Shown piece by piece: positions 12,564 to 24,245 of a stretch of DNA of 64,000 bases (its first letter is position 1; the number at the start of each line of letters is the position of its first letter). The DNA is from Entoloma clypeatum (Eukaryota > Basidiomycota > Agaricomycetes > Agaricales > Entolomataceae). The translations under genes and the position numbers were made by a program. The stretch is taken from the NCBI GenBank assembly GCA_963565915.1, contig OY751490.1, positions 2,356,001 through 2,420,000 on the forward strand. Reading direction: 5' to 3'. A model generated the notes under the pieces. It did not search any database and was not told the origin of the DNA. It was given only the letters and a program-made list of their open reading frames with translations.

Positions 12564-13433
12564 TCTTGTGTGGACCAGTGATGAAAGGAGGCAGTTTTAT
12601 ATGGAATTCAAGTAGCGACCGGGCCGAGACTCCCTTTCTCAGCCTCCTCACAGGCCCTTAAACAGCTCACACCTGTTCCAAGTAAGTTGACCCTGAACAT
12701 GCAGACATGTCGTGTCCTTCACACATGCGATGCCTGGCATCAGTTGAAAATCGATCTTCCTCTCGACAACCAGGAGGAAAAGCTCCAAGCTCCAGCCGAT
12801 CGCGATGAAGAAGACGCTCCGGCCCAGAAAAATCACCTAAATCTGGATACTCGGGTCCAACTGGCCACTGACGAGTTCGGAGGCTCACAATGTGCGTGAA
12901 GTCCAGTAGTGCACAGTACCGCATTTTCAAAACCTCGGGGTGACCACGTGTTCTGCCGCTATGTTATGACGAGAAGATCTAAGTAGTCATCTCGTCAGGA
13001 AGAGCGCCACTACACAATACCTTTCCCCATGGCACCTGGTTTGACTGTTGACCTTATATGTACTGGATCAACTAGAAAGGGGGCACAGCGTCGGTAGTCT
13101 ATGATAGCGTCGGTGAAATAGGTACGGACGAATACGAAGTAAAACAAAAGTTGGGCCTCTGTCACCGAAACATCTGGCATTACCCATACAGCTGTTCTTT
13201 AGCGTTTGACGAGGCAATTGGACGTGTGTGCATTGGGCTGCACGAATTCATACAGGAGAAGAGATAGTCAGTGCTTGAGCTTGCGTACTAAGTATCTTAT
13301 GGTGGCACGTGCCATATATTGTCTTCATTCGAGTCTGACTTGAGCAAAAATTGGTAGCTGTCTAGATCGCCATCCTCATCACTGACGGACACTGGGTTTT
13401 GATACGTGTCCATCCTCTTGACACCGTGGTCTC
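12564..13433. other. Divergent intergenic region before exportin-T
   Basis: 870 bp between the starts of the acidic unknown (-) and exportin-T (+). No confident gene. A 62-codon minus-strand frame at 12648-12836 has a strongly hydrophobic start (IFLGRSVFFIAIGWSLELFL), and an overlapping 87-codon frame lies at 12667-12930. Neither has further support. The rest looks like ordinary promoter DNA. Confidence 0.5.
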
Positions 13434-16400
13434 AATGGAACATGATATAGATCAAATCGTTCAAGCCATCGTCATCGCTTCTGATCCCACCCAGGTCGCC
13501 CTCCACCAACAAGCACTCGTGTACCTTTCAAACGTCCAACAAAACGCGAGCACTACTTGGCGATTGGCTGTTCCTATCTTTGTGGGCCAAGAATCAGAAG
13601 GATCCAGAAAATATCCATCGCAGGCGCGGTTCTTTGCTCTTCGGGTGTTGGATGAGTTCTTTGATAATCGGTCAGTCTTCGTTCAATGGTCTTCGCGCTG
13701 TGTAGAGCACAAAGCCCTCTCATTCTCGCCCTGAGATTATACGCGTCTCCTGATGTCTTGTGATTCAGGGTTCATTGCTAACTCTGTGGTCACATAGGTT
13801 CGAGCCATTGGATGATGAGACCTTTAGGACCTTGCAGCAAGCCCTGATGTCCTACATACAATCTGAATATGTTTTCGGACCAGCGGAAGCAGATTTCAGC
13901 TGCAAGTTGAAGTTCACACGACTCATCTTTCCTCCATGACTGACTTCCCATCCAGTTCTTCGAAATAAGTTCTCCCATACCCTGACCCTCTTCTTCTTGT
14001 GCACATACAGCGAACAATGGACATCCTTTTTCTTGGATTTGTTCACTCTTATTCGACCAAGAGACAATCTCTCTCAGTCTACGTTCAATCGTCATGTCTC
14101 CCTTCTATTCTTCCATATCATTCTAGAGATATCTGGAGAGGTCGCTGACCAAATGATCAAATCGGCTCGGCCACACGATGCAGCTCGCCACGCGAGGGAT
14201 GCGCGGGTACGGGACGCTGTTCGAGAACGAGATGCCGCGCAAATCAACGAAGCTGTACTGACACTCGTTGCGGAAGGTTCGGAGAGGATGGCCAGCCTGC
14301 GAAAGCTGGAAGAATCACCAAATACCGCTCGAGAACTAGACGCAGCTATCGAGGTAGTAGATTGGGGTGTCAGGACTTTTAGCTCCTACGTAGGTGTGTC
14401 ATTTTCAACACGGTTTAGACCTTTTATTGATACTGCTTCACAAGGATGGATTGACATCAATCTCACTGTGACTCCAACCACGGTTCCATTGATGTTCAGC
14501 TTACTCGGAGATCCTTCATTGCCTATTCGCCTCGCAACTTCTGTTGCAATACTTCGCATTGTCGCGAAGGGTCTCAAAGAACCTGAAGATAAATTGAGCT
14601 TGTTCAAAGTTCTCTCTTTGGGTGAAGTGCTTGCAGCTCTCGAGGCTAAGACCCGAGTACAACAGCTTGAACGTGGTTCAAATGTCGATGAAGGAGAAGA
14701 ATCATACCGCGAAGCGTTAGGAAAACTCTTTAATGTTCTAGGATTGGAAGTCGTGAAACTCATCGATGTAAACCGTAACTTGCTCTCGTCATTTTCAACT
14801 CTGCTTGCTCACTCTAGACGCCAGGATTTCCCGAGGGATGAAATACGTCTCGATGCCTCCAAGCTGATGAAACAACTACTACCCGTGATGCTTCGATTCC
14901 TGGCAGATCCCTACGATGATACATGTTCAACTGTCTTTCCCTTCCTTCAGATCATTTTGAGTGGCGTGAGTGTTGTGTTTCCCATGTTTGCTGATTAGTC
15001 TCAGGATGTCTCTATAGTACAAACGGAGTAGGAAGATCTCTTCGATTCCAATAGATGAAGAAAAGCGAACATTTCTTGCTTCTCTTCTTGAAACCCTTCT
15101 CAACAAAATGAAATGGGATTCTGATGCAGATCCTGATGATATTGACGAAGATGACAACGCTGAATTCGAAAAAATGAGGAAGGTGCGAGGAGCTTTCCGT
15201 GACATGAATATCACGATCTGAATATTGGTCGCAAAAGGAGCTACGAACTTTCATGGATTCAATCCTGACAATCGATCAAAACCTTGTGACGGACGCTGTA
15301 CGGACGCTTGCCTTAAACACAATATCTGCGTATCAAAGTGGCTCGTTGCTAGAATGGCACGAAGCAGAGCTCGGGGTTTATCTTGTTTTCATCTTTGGCG
15401 AAATCAACAAAAGTATATCCTTCTCCAAGCCAGCACCAACACTGCTAATTTTCTAATATGGCAGCCGGTGGCAAAGGTCGTGCAGCATTTTGCCAAGCTC
15501 CTGTGGTGGATAAAGACAAGCGAAAGGGAACAGACTACTCTGGATGCCCTTTAACGCCACACGGGGAAATGATTCATGCTCTCGTCCAATCCGGCATCTC
15601 TTCCTATCCACATCGTGCGGTGGCGTTACAATTCTTCGAGACAGTCGCGCGTTACACGGACTTTTTCAAGATTCGAAAAGAGTGTATCATTCCGACACTG
15701 GAAGCAATGGTCGACAAACGGTCAGTCTGTGACTCATTTTTGCTACAATAACATCTCACTCTTCGCTTAGTGGGCTTCACAACGAGGACTCTGCCTTCCG
15801 TTTGAGAGTTTACTACCTATTTCACCGCTTCATAAAAGAAGTAAGAAATGACATTCCCGCCCATATCAGTGCCACCATCATCGACAGTGTACGAGGTCTT
15901 CTGCCCATAGAGGTTGAAACGCCCGCAATGGATGAATCCTCAGAAGACCTCTTGTCGGAGGCCGTCAAGGGCTCGGGCTTCGACTCACAGCTTTACTTGT
16001 ATGAGACAGCTGGCACTCTATGCTCTCTGCTTCAAAAATCACCCGAAGAGCAAGCAACGCTCTTGCTTTCTCTCGTGAAGCCTTTGCTGGATGAACTTTC
16101 AATCAACTTGCATGCATCGACGAAGACTCAAGAAGTCATACCGATTATCAAAGTGCACCACATCATCATGGCTTTAGGAAATATCTCAAAAGGCTTCCCG
16201 GAGTACCCACCTTCCCTTCCCGACGGTTATGTTCCGCCACCTTTGGAAGTCCTCGCTCAAGTAGCGCAGGCAATTCTTGTGTGCTTGGAAGCGATGAATA
16301 CCTTTAAACCCGTCCGTGATGCGGTATGTCGACCGCGATGTTTGCGCTGTGCTGTTATCTCAACTGTAATTCCTAGACACGATTCGCCTTTGCGAGAATT

Positions 16401-17344
16401 CTTGCTACTGCCGGTCCCAGTGTCACACACTTCATACCCCCCTTGATGACGAACCTTTTGGCCCAATTTGAACCGTCGGAACTTGTGGATTTCATGAATT
16501 TTATTGGTCTCTTGATCCACAAACTCCAGGTCAGTATCCACACGCATTGCGTTCTTTGGTGTTGATGCATGGTGTGGTTCAGAAAGACATGTTTGACGTG
16601 TTGGACCAACTCATCGGGCCTCTGAGTACGCACATTACCGTTTTACTTTCCCAGCCCGCCACTGGAACGGACGATGAAAGGTCTCAAATCGATACCAAGA
16701 AAGCGTACCTCGCCTTGTTGAACAATATCATGTCGGCAAAACTGCATGGAATATTCACAACACAAAGTATGTGTGCCTGTCATCGGCTGTCGTGTTTCTC
16801 ATCACTGTTTCTCAGGAAATTCCCCTACCTTCGAGACCCTTGTCGACAGCCTACGGCAACAGGCAGAGGACATTTCGGACCCACCAAATCAGAAGATTGC
16901 ATTGACCTTCCTCACCAAGGGCGTGAGCATATGGGGCTATCCAGCAGAAAATGGGCAAAATGGGACACCAGGCGGCCTACCAGGCTTTGACCACTTCATC
17001 TATGAAAGGCTTATTCCTACGGTCTTCCGGGTACCTTCGTCGCCTGGGTTCAATGCCAAAGATGGTCAAATGATGGTGGTAAGTCGTTATCACCGGCTTG
17101 AGATTTGCTTGCTTCACGATGATGCCTTCATTAGGTCCTTCATGAGATTGCCAACCTTCTGCAGGGTGTTTGCCACACCCGGGGGCCAGAGGCGTACAAT
17201 TTTTTCCTCACGGTCTTCCTTCCATCGCAAAACTGGCCACCAGAAACAGCCCTAGAATTTACAACAAAATTACGGGATCTGGATGCCAGAGCTTTCCGAA
17301 AATACTTCACTGATTTTGTTCGTTCGTCGGGGTCTTCATCATAG
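13434..17344 (+). CDS. LOS1: Exportin-T (tRNA nuclear export receptor, Los1/Xpot family)
   Basis: Karyopherin-beta that carries mature tRNA out of the nucleus with Ran-GTP. Start ATG 13434 (MEHDIDQIVQAIVIASDP). The second exon resumes with FEPLDDETFRTLQQALMSYI and then reaches FLRNKFSHTLTLFFLCTY, the most recognisable Exportin-T/Xpo1-like motif. This junction requires a GC-AG intron (13902-13955). Later exons give NEAVLTLVAEGSERMASLRK, SLLGDPSLPIRLATSVAILR, an acidic DADPDDIDEDDNAEFEKM segment, and a HEAT-repeat C-terminus through FGEINK, YPHRAVALQFFETVARYTDF, ALGNISKGFPEYPPSLPDG and FARILATAGPSV. It stops at 17342-17344 after VRSSGSSS. About ten short introns are implied. Length (about 1080-1100 residues) agrees with fungal Los1. 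Confidence 0.92.
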
Positions 17345-17601
17345 CATTTTCCTTATACACTTGTGCATATTCTTTCCGTTGCATCCTGATTCATCATTCT
17401 GTCGTTTGAGCCACTGTCATCCAGCTTACTGTAGGGACTGCATCCCTAATCTTGGAAGTGCAAAGTTTGTAATCTACATTGATTTTTTTTGTGACCGCAC
17501 CCATGTGGGCCCCATAAGTAGATAGATAATATGAAGTAACAGGATCACATGTTACTCGGCCCGACGCTTGCGTCCTGGCGAACCCATTCAAACCGTCCAG
17601 G

Positions 17602-20600
17602 ATGGCCACTGGTAGGTCATTGCACATCTGTGCGTAATTAATGCGTAATCTCAGGGGGTCCTTATGAACAGCTCCTCGTCGAGGCAAACCGAAGATCGTG
17701 TGTACTCTTTCCATTGCTCACGTCGTCTTTCACCTAACATACGAATTGACAACAGAAAGCTCCTCGTAAGGTAAATATTATCAATCTTGCATTTGAAGCC
17801 TGCCCCTTAGAATTGAATTTCAGCATGGAGTAACGTTCTCTGCCGAGGAGACTTGGGCCCAATTAGCTAACAATATCCGCGAAATACAAAATCATGACGC
17901 CTCGAATCTGTCATTTGAGGAGAACTATCGGTTTGCGTACAACATGGTCCTCCACAAAGAAGGGAAGATGCTTTATGACGGCGTCAAGGAACTTGTTGTC
18001 GAGAATCTGGAAATGCTTGCAAATACCAAAGTCGCTCCGGTGTACCCTACTCGAGGTATCAACGATTCAATGCAAGAAAGCCAAGAAGAAGATATATTTC
18101 TCAAGGCAGTCAAAGCCGTTTGGGATGAGCATACTGCGAATATGACAAGGCTTGGGCAAATACTGAAGTATATGGTGCGCATGTTCGTAGTTCCCACTAG
18201 CGTTTATGTACTGATTTCAGGTCAAGGATCGAGTACACGCCAAAACTGAGAATGTTCCGGAGATATGGAATGCTGGTCTTCTCCTCTTCCTAAAGCACAT
18301 CATCCGACCTCCAATACAAGATCACACCTTGGCCGCCATTCTCAACCAGATCCAGTTCGAGCGGCGGGGGTATAGCATCAATCGCTCTTCTGTGAAAGGG
18401 TGTGTAGAAGTTCTTAACAGCCTGGAAGTCGACGATGAGACTTCTAAGACTGTTTACAAGCGTGATCTCGAGCCCGCATTCCTTCGGGAGAGCGAGGCGT
18501 TTTATAAAAATGAAGGGTTACGATTGCTGGAATCATGCGATGCACCAGCATTCTTGCGAAGGGTGAGGCTTTATGGATTATCAAGACTTTGCCCTCAATA
18601 TATTGCAGGTGGAAGCGCGTTTCGAAGAAGAAGACTCTCGAATTCACCACTACCTGGACCGGCGAACCGCGGCTGTTCTTCAACGGATCTTGCAAGACAA
18701 CCTTTTAACCCCCCATCTCTCTACTATCATATCCCTCCCGAACTCTGGATTAGACGACATGATTGATACAGAGAAAACAGACGATTTAGCGCGTTTATAT
18801 CGCCTCTTCACTTCCGTTCCAACGGGACTAGCATGTTTGAAGAAGTGTTTGAAAGATTCTATCGTGCGTCGGGGGAAAGAGATCAATAAAGTCTCTCTCG
18901 GAGCCGATGCAGGTGACGCGGATGTCGATGTGGAAGGCGAGCACGAGCAACCTATTACTCGGAAGGGTAAAGGAAAGGCTTGGCCGCCGCAGCATAATCC
19001 CGCTCAAAAGCTTGCCTTGGCTTTGAAATGGGTTCAGGATGTGCTCGATCTTCGGGATCAATTTGAAGGCGTGTGGAAAGCTGCCTTCAAGAACGATAGA
19101 GAAGTGGAAAGTACTCTCAACGAGGTACCCATCCCGTCTTCTCAATGGAGAAGACGCTGATTTGAACTCTCAGGCTTTCGAATCCTTCATTAATGCTAAC
19201 GAGCCATCTCCAGAGTACACTTCACTCTTTATAGACGAAAATTTGAAAAAGGGTCTCAAAGGGGTAAGTCGAGAACGGTAAGGTCAGGTTTGGACGCCAT
19301 GAAGCTTAGAAAACTTCCTCTACAGAAAACGGACTCTGAAGTTGACCTTGTGTTGGACAAGACTATAGTCGTTTTCCGGTATCTCACAGACAAGGATGTC
19401 TTCGAGCGCTACTACAAAGGCCATCTGGCGAAACGCCTCCTCCTTAGGCGGTCCGTATCAGACGACGCCGAGCGTGGCATGCTCGCCAAACTGAAAGTTG
19501 AATCCGGCTATCAATTCACTCAGAAACTAGAAGGCATGTTCCATGATATGAAAATTTCAGCAGACACCATGACAGCCTACCAATCACACCTTGCTCAAAC
19601 GACGGTGGGTGCCGTTCGATCCTGAGTGATATTCTGGACTGATATGTCTACATAGGCTCCTGAGATTGACCTTTCTGTCACAGTCATGACATCAACGTTC
19701 TGGCCAATGACGCACTCTTCCTCCTCTTGTATACTGCCAACCGAGATGACCAGGACATGTAAATCTTTTGAACAGTTCTACCTTTCACGACACTCTGGCC
19801 GGCGACTGACGTGGCAACCGTCACTCGGAAATGCGGAAGTGCGAGTCGCATTCAACGCTAAGAAGATCGAGCTCAACGTGTCGACATTTGCGCTCGTTAT
19901 TCTTTTTCAATTCCAGGATCTTGAGGATGATGGCTTCTTAACATATACGGTGAGTATTCGATGTCTGATCAGATGAAGACTGTTGACGCCAACGGTATAC
20001 TCCTTTCCGATGCAGGAGATCAAAGAAGCGACTTCGATCGACGATAGTGATCTCCAGCGAAATCTCCAATCTCTTGCCTGTGCCAAATACAAAGTCTTAA
20101 AAAAGCATCCTCCAGGAAGGGATGTCACCATAGATGATTCCTTTTCTTTCAATGCGGACTTCACTTCGACGTTGCTCAAGATTAAAATTAGCACCATCTC
20201 CTCCAGAGTAGAATCTGGCGAAGAGAGGAAGGAAACAAAGGATCGCATTGACGAGGAGCGGCGACATCAGATTGAGGTCAGCTTTGGAATTTTCCTATGC
20301 AGTCAAACAAACCCATTGATGTTCCAACGCAGGCCTGTATCGTCCGTATCATGAAAGATCGTAAACACATGGCGCATAACGACCTTATCAATGAAGTGGT
20401 ACGACAGCTCGCAAACCGCTTTCAACCAGATCCTCTGAACATCAAGAAACGAATCGAAGGCCTGATAGAGGTGAGTGATTTGCTTGAATGTCAGAGGCCT
20501 CGACTCATCATTTCTCTTATCAGAGGGAGTATCTGGAACGTTGTCCAGATCGTAAGTCATATAATTACTTGGTAAGTTTGCGATCGTAATGACGCCAGAC

Positions 20601-20628
20601 ATTGACCTTACTGGCATTGCAGGCATGA
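17602..20628 (+). CDS. CUL3: Cullin-3 scaffold of BTB-Cul3-Rbx1 ubiquitin ligases
   Basis: Scaffold that binds BTB substrate adaptors at its N-terminus and Rbx1 at its C-terminus. The best-supported part begins with [19 protein letters not shown] and continues [20 protein letters not shown], the cullin N-terminal repeat. Further exons give [19 protein letters not shown], the cullin-homology block [20 protein letters not shown] and [18 protein letters not shown], then a winged-helix end. The neddylation region [20 protein letters not shown] carries the acceptor lysine. The protein closes [17 protein letters not shown], typical of Cul3, with the last two codons after a final intron (stop 20626-20628). 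The start at 17602 is the least certain part: the first two exons were inferred from frame only. An inserted acidic and basic linker (around 18900-18990) lies in the middle cullin repeats. Confidence 0.93.
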
Positions 20629-21103
20629 ACGTGACCAGTTTTGTATCATCAACTTTGTATAATAATCATCACACGACCTAACCTGCATCATACCATCATC
20701 GGGCACGCCCTGTCGACAAAATCTACAACGATGGGGTACCAAGTAACCTCATTTCCACCCAGTTGTTGCATCCTCCTCACGTTTCATGGACGCCTGACCC
20801 GATTGAATTTTGGCATCATGACTTTCAGGAAATATACCGATGTGTAAGCAAGACGTCCAGCCTATTTGGTTTGCATTCCTTCAAGTCTGCTGTGATGGTT
20901 CTTAGTGAAGTTTTGTTCGCCTGACAGGACTTATTTGAAACATGCATCTGATGATGTATGACGGGTACGCCCTCAAGAAAAGTATGTTTGCAATTTTCCT
21001 GTTCGTTCCTATTTCGTCCCAGATTAGTTCTACTGCAGTACCTAGCGGCGAGCTGGTGATGATTCGACATTATTGGCATCCCTCTGAACCGATTTCACTA
21101 TGA
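20629..21103. other. Convergent intergenic region (3' ends of CUL3 and aquaporin)
   Basis: 475 bp between two convergent stop codons. No gene, repeat or structured RNA was recognised; it presumably holds both 3' UTRs. Confidence 0.5.
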
Positions 21104-22612
21104 CTAAGGCGCATGTTCGCGGTGCTCGTAACCCTGGGACTTGTCTAATTTCGTTTGCATCTCCAATCTGCTGGGGGAACCTCTATAACTAGACGCGTTC
21201 GCATTTTGCTCGGCCTCCACAGGGAATCTCTTGTGGTTCACATGGTTAGAGAGGAACTCCAGATGTGCACTCGGGACCACTAGGAGATTTTTCAGAATCA
21301 GCATATACTCTACGAAATCACGCACCTCTATCGGAATCTGTCAGGAAGATTTCGTAGAGGAAGACAGCGATAAGGGTTCCCGGTATATTGGTAAGTGCAG
21401 CTAGAGCAGCGTATCTCCCTCCAGCGGCTAGTATCTTGTCAGCAACCCCTACTTCTCGGTATGTTAATTTTTCGACTGACCTTTGACCCCCCAAATTGAA
21501 ATTGCAAAAAGTCGCCCACCGACATCACGGGCACTATTAAGGGCAACTAGAAAAAATGTTCAACATCCCGAATCACTTATAGAGTATATCGCCTCACTTC
21601 CGGAAGCAGAGAATCCCCAGATGGCGACCGCGCTGAGGACTATCGATCCAAGAATAATGTGCAGGTTAGAAAACACTCACTAAGCGAAAGAAACTATGAC
21701 AGGGCTGAATGCAGGCGGAACTAAAGGGTTGGAAGGGTCGATGACTGCCCATATAGACAATGCAACAAAGATATCCTTCGAGAGTGTGGTTAACAATGTT
21801 GGTGGGAAGATTCAATCTGCCCCCACATTGACAAGTTCGTTCAGGAAAACTCGGCCGAGCGATTGCCCTGGCACGAGGTAAAGCGCGAATATACCAGCAG
21901 GTCCGTTAGGAGTAAATTGAAGAGTGTTCAATTTTCCTGCGGCGGTCAGAACGGCTTCACACTCGTCAATGATGACCTTGTATTGTGTATAGACAAGCCC
22001 GCAAGCAATGTAGGCCCCGATGATCTGAGCAATGATATAGCTGGACACATTTGAATGGGATGGCGAAAAGCGACCGGAGCAAACGAACTCACCGGAGTCC
22101 CTTCAATGGCGGAAATCCTCGGAACACGATATGGGCAATAGTAACGCAAGGATTGAAGTGGGAGCCTGAGGTGGGGCCGCAGATTACGATCGCAAGAAGG
22201 ATGCCGCCCATATACCCCAGACCGATCTGTAGAACGGCTGGCAGTTATGTTGATGATGAACAAGCCAGAACAAAGCAATTGCACAGGATCCTACAAGACA
22301 AGCCGGATATCTGAAGTATGTTTCCCGCAACGAAAGGTACTGTCGATCCAACGCCTGACACAGTCCATAGTAAGGTCCTGGCTCTGTTGAGTAGAGCGAG
22401 CGAGGCTGACCGGCGTAAGTGTAGAAAAATACTCCAAGCTGTGCCTCTGTATCAACTTTGAATTTGAGGCCCGGAGAAACAGCAGTCCTCACAGCCTCAG
22501 CGAAACATTCCATGAACCAATGAACATCTCTCCTGTTCCTCTGCCTCTCCCATATGGAAAAAGCCCTCTTGCGGGGACGGACGTCACTCAAGTATACAGT
22601 GGCCTGGGTCAT
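21104..22612 (-). CDS. Aquaporin / aquaglyceroporin (MIP family) with NPC and NSA pore motifs
   Basis: Membrane channel for water and perhaps glycerol or other small solutes. Start is taken at 22612 (MTQATVYLSDVRPRKRAF); an upstream in-frame Met at 22663 exists but adds a weak leader. After a cytosolic N-terminus the exons give ALGVFFYTYAG (first helix), GPTSGSHFNPCVTIAHIVF (loop B motif, near 22135-22170), AQIIGAYIACGLVYTQYKV, then ALNSARDVGGRLFAI (loop E motif, near 21510). The sixth helix (IAVFLYEIFLTDSDR) is followed by a Gln/Ser-rich cytosolic tail to the stop at 21104. Both NPA boxes are therefore altered: NPC and NSA. Such variants are known among basidiomycete aquaporins (family knowledge from memory). 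Solute selectivity cannot be predicted here. Confidence 0.9.
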
Positions 22613-24245
22613 GATTGAGAGAGATGTTAGGAAAGAATGGAAGAATACAGTCGTAGAATACACCTGTTTTCTAACCGGCTTTATAGCCTAGGAGATTTTC
22701 GTGACGCCCAACAACAGGAAACATAGTTCTTCCGAAACCGGAGATATCAAAATAAGATCCCCTCAAAACCGAACCCCACATCCAGGCACTGCAAACCCTT
22801 GTTGGCTGGGAGGACTGAGGAATGTAGGGGCGTAGTATGAGATACATGAGTAGTACGTGACGCCTACTGTTCTTCCCAAGCAATTCCCCAGCCTATCACA
22901 GATGGTATGTAGGACATAGGCTTGAGCAAAGGTGGCCAACGATGCTGTTTCAACAGAAGCCAGGAGGGGAAAACCAAGGTCACAAGCCGGTCTCGCGGGA
23001 TGGATCATGCGTGAGGTCCTGATTTGTGAGCGGAAGGCACGGCAAGTGGCAGTCAGGATCCGCGACAGTCGCATAGATTTTCTTCCGAAGGAACGGAGAA
23101 TTAGATCGCACCTGTTGAGAATGGATACTTGATTCAGAGAAATGGGTTTTCCATTCTGCCCCCTCTCGCCAATGGCACGTGAGGGTAAGTCCAAATTCAT
23201 GAGTAGAAGGCGAAGCTGAAGTAGCGGCACAACACACCAGAAAGATCGAATAATAATCAGAGAAGATGAAAATTCGACCGAAACTTATATTGTCATGGCA
23301 ACCCCATACGTTCAGCAAGTTTCAACGGGATTAGGGAGCTCATTACTCTACCTTTCCGGTGTACCTTGCTTTCCATCCCACTTTAGGCCCATCTAAAATC
23401 CACATTAGACGGGATCGGTTGAAAATGCATGGATTGGCTTGGCGATTGGATTTTCAATGGCGAGATGACGATCTCGTTTGGGGATAAGTAGATGACCTCT
23501 TGAATTCTGCGCGAATCAGCATGTCATTCTATTTACAACGGATTTCCCGCATGAAATAGATTCTGCCTCTGCAATTCAGTAGAGTTCAGGACATACGAAG
23601 GATTCAGAGGAACCAGGTCCTCAGACCATTCAATACACCACACGGGCATGACAGGAGTGAGATGGCAGGCCGGCAGGGCTGCACCAAGCAGGAATTGCAT
23701 TCTTCCTTCGGTGATTTCTGTGAAAGGACACCGGAGGAGACAGGCTCAAGACCAACGTCCTCGATACACATCATCTTCGCCGAGCAAGAGGGGAAAATAG
23801 ACTTCGGATCCTTCCGCACGCTGGGGAGAGAATTGTTAATAGATCCGAACGTACCGTCTTCTTCTATAGTGTACCAGACAAAATACCCTGACTTGGAGTA
23901 TACGTCATTTGTCAAGATAATGGTGAAGTGGCCTGCGAAATATTTTGAGGATAATCATAAGAGCTGTTATAAGAAACAACACAGACATCCACAGAGTGAA
24001 GAGTAAGCAAAATTCGCGGAATTGCGGTGGTCGGAATACAACCATTTCACATTGGCCAGAGATGTTTCTTCTGAGGCTCTTTTGGCCAAAATCGGAAGTT
24101 GGACCCTGGGGGATAACCTGTTAAATCAGGTCTTCGTACTGGACCCACTCATGTCGTTCACTGCTTATGAAAGGCGTGACTGTCTCCTTGAATCCGTCCG
24201 AAAGATGTGTCGATAATATCGATGGAAACATGGGGCTATCTTATA
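22613..24245. other. 1.6-kb region without a confident gene; competing open frames on both strands
   Basis: Upstream of the aquaporin, minus-strand frames of 155 codons (22763-23230) and 112 codons (22980-23318) overlap. At 23604-24006 a plus-strand frame of 114 codons (23662-24006) lies opposite a minus-strand frame of 103 codons (23604-23915). Just upstream, a short minus frame near 23960-24050 encodes a very hydrophobic helix (FLITALMIILKIF). A spliced minus-strand gene is possible, but no junction set is convincing and no family was recognised. About the last 300 bases before the aquaporin ATG are probably its promoter. Confidence 0.4.
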
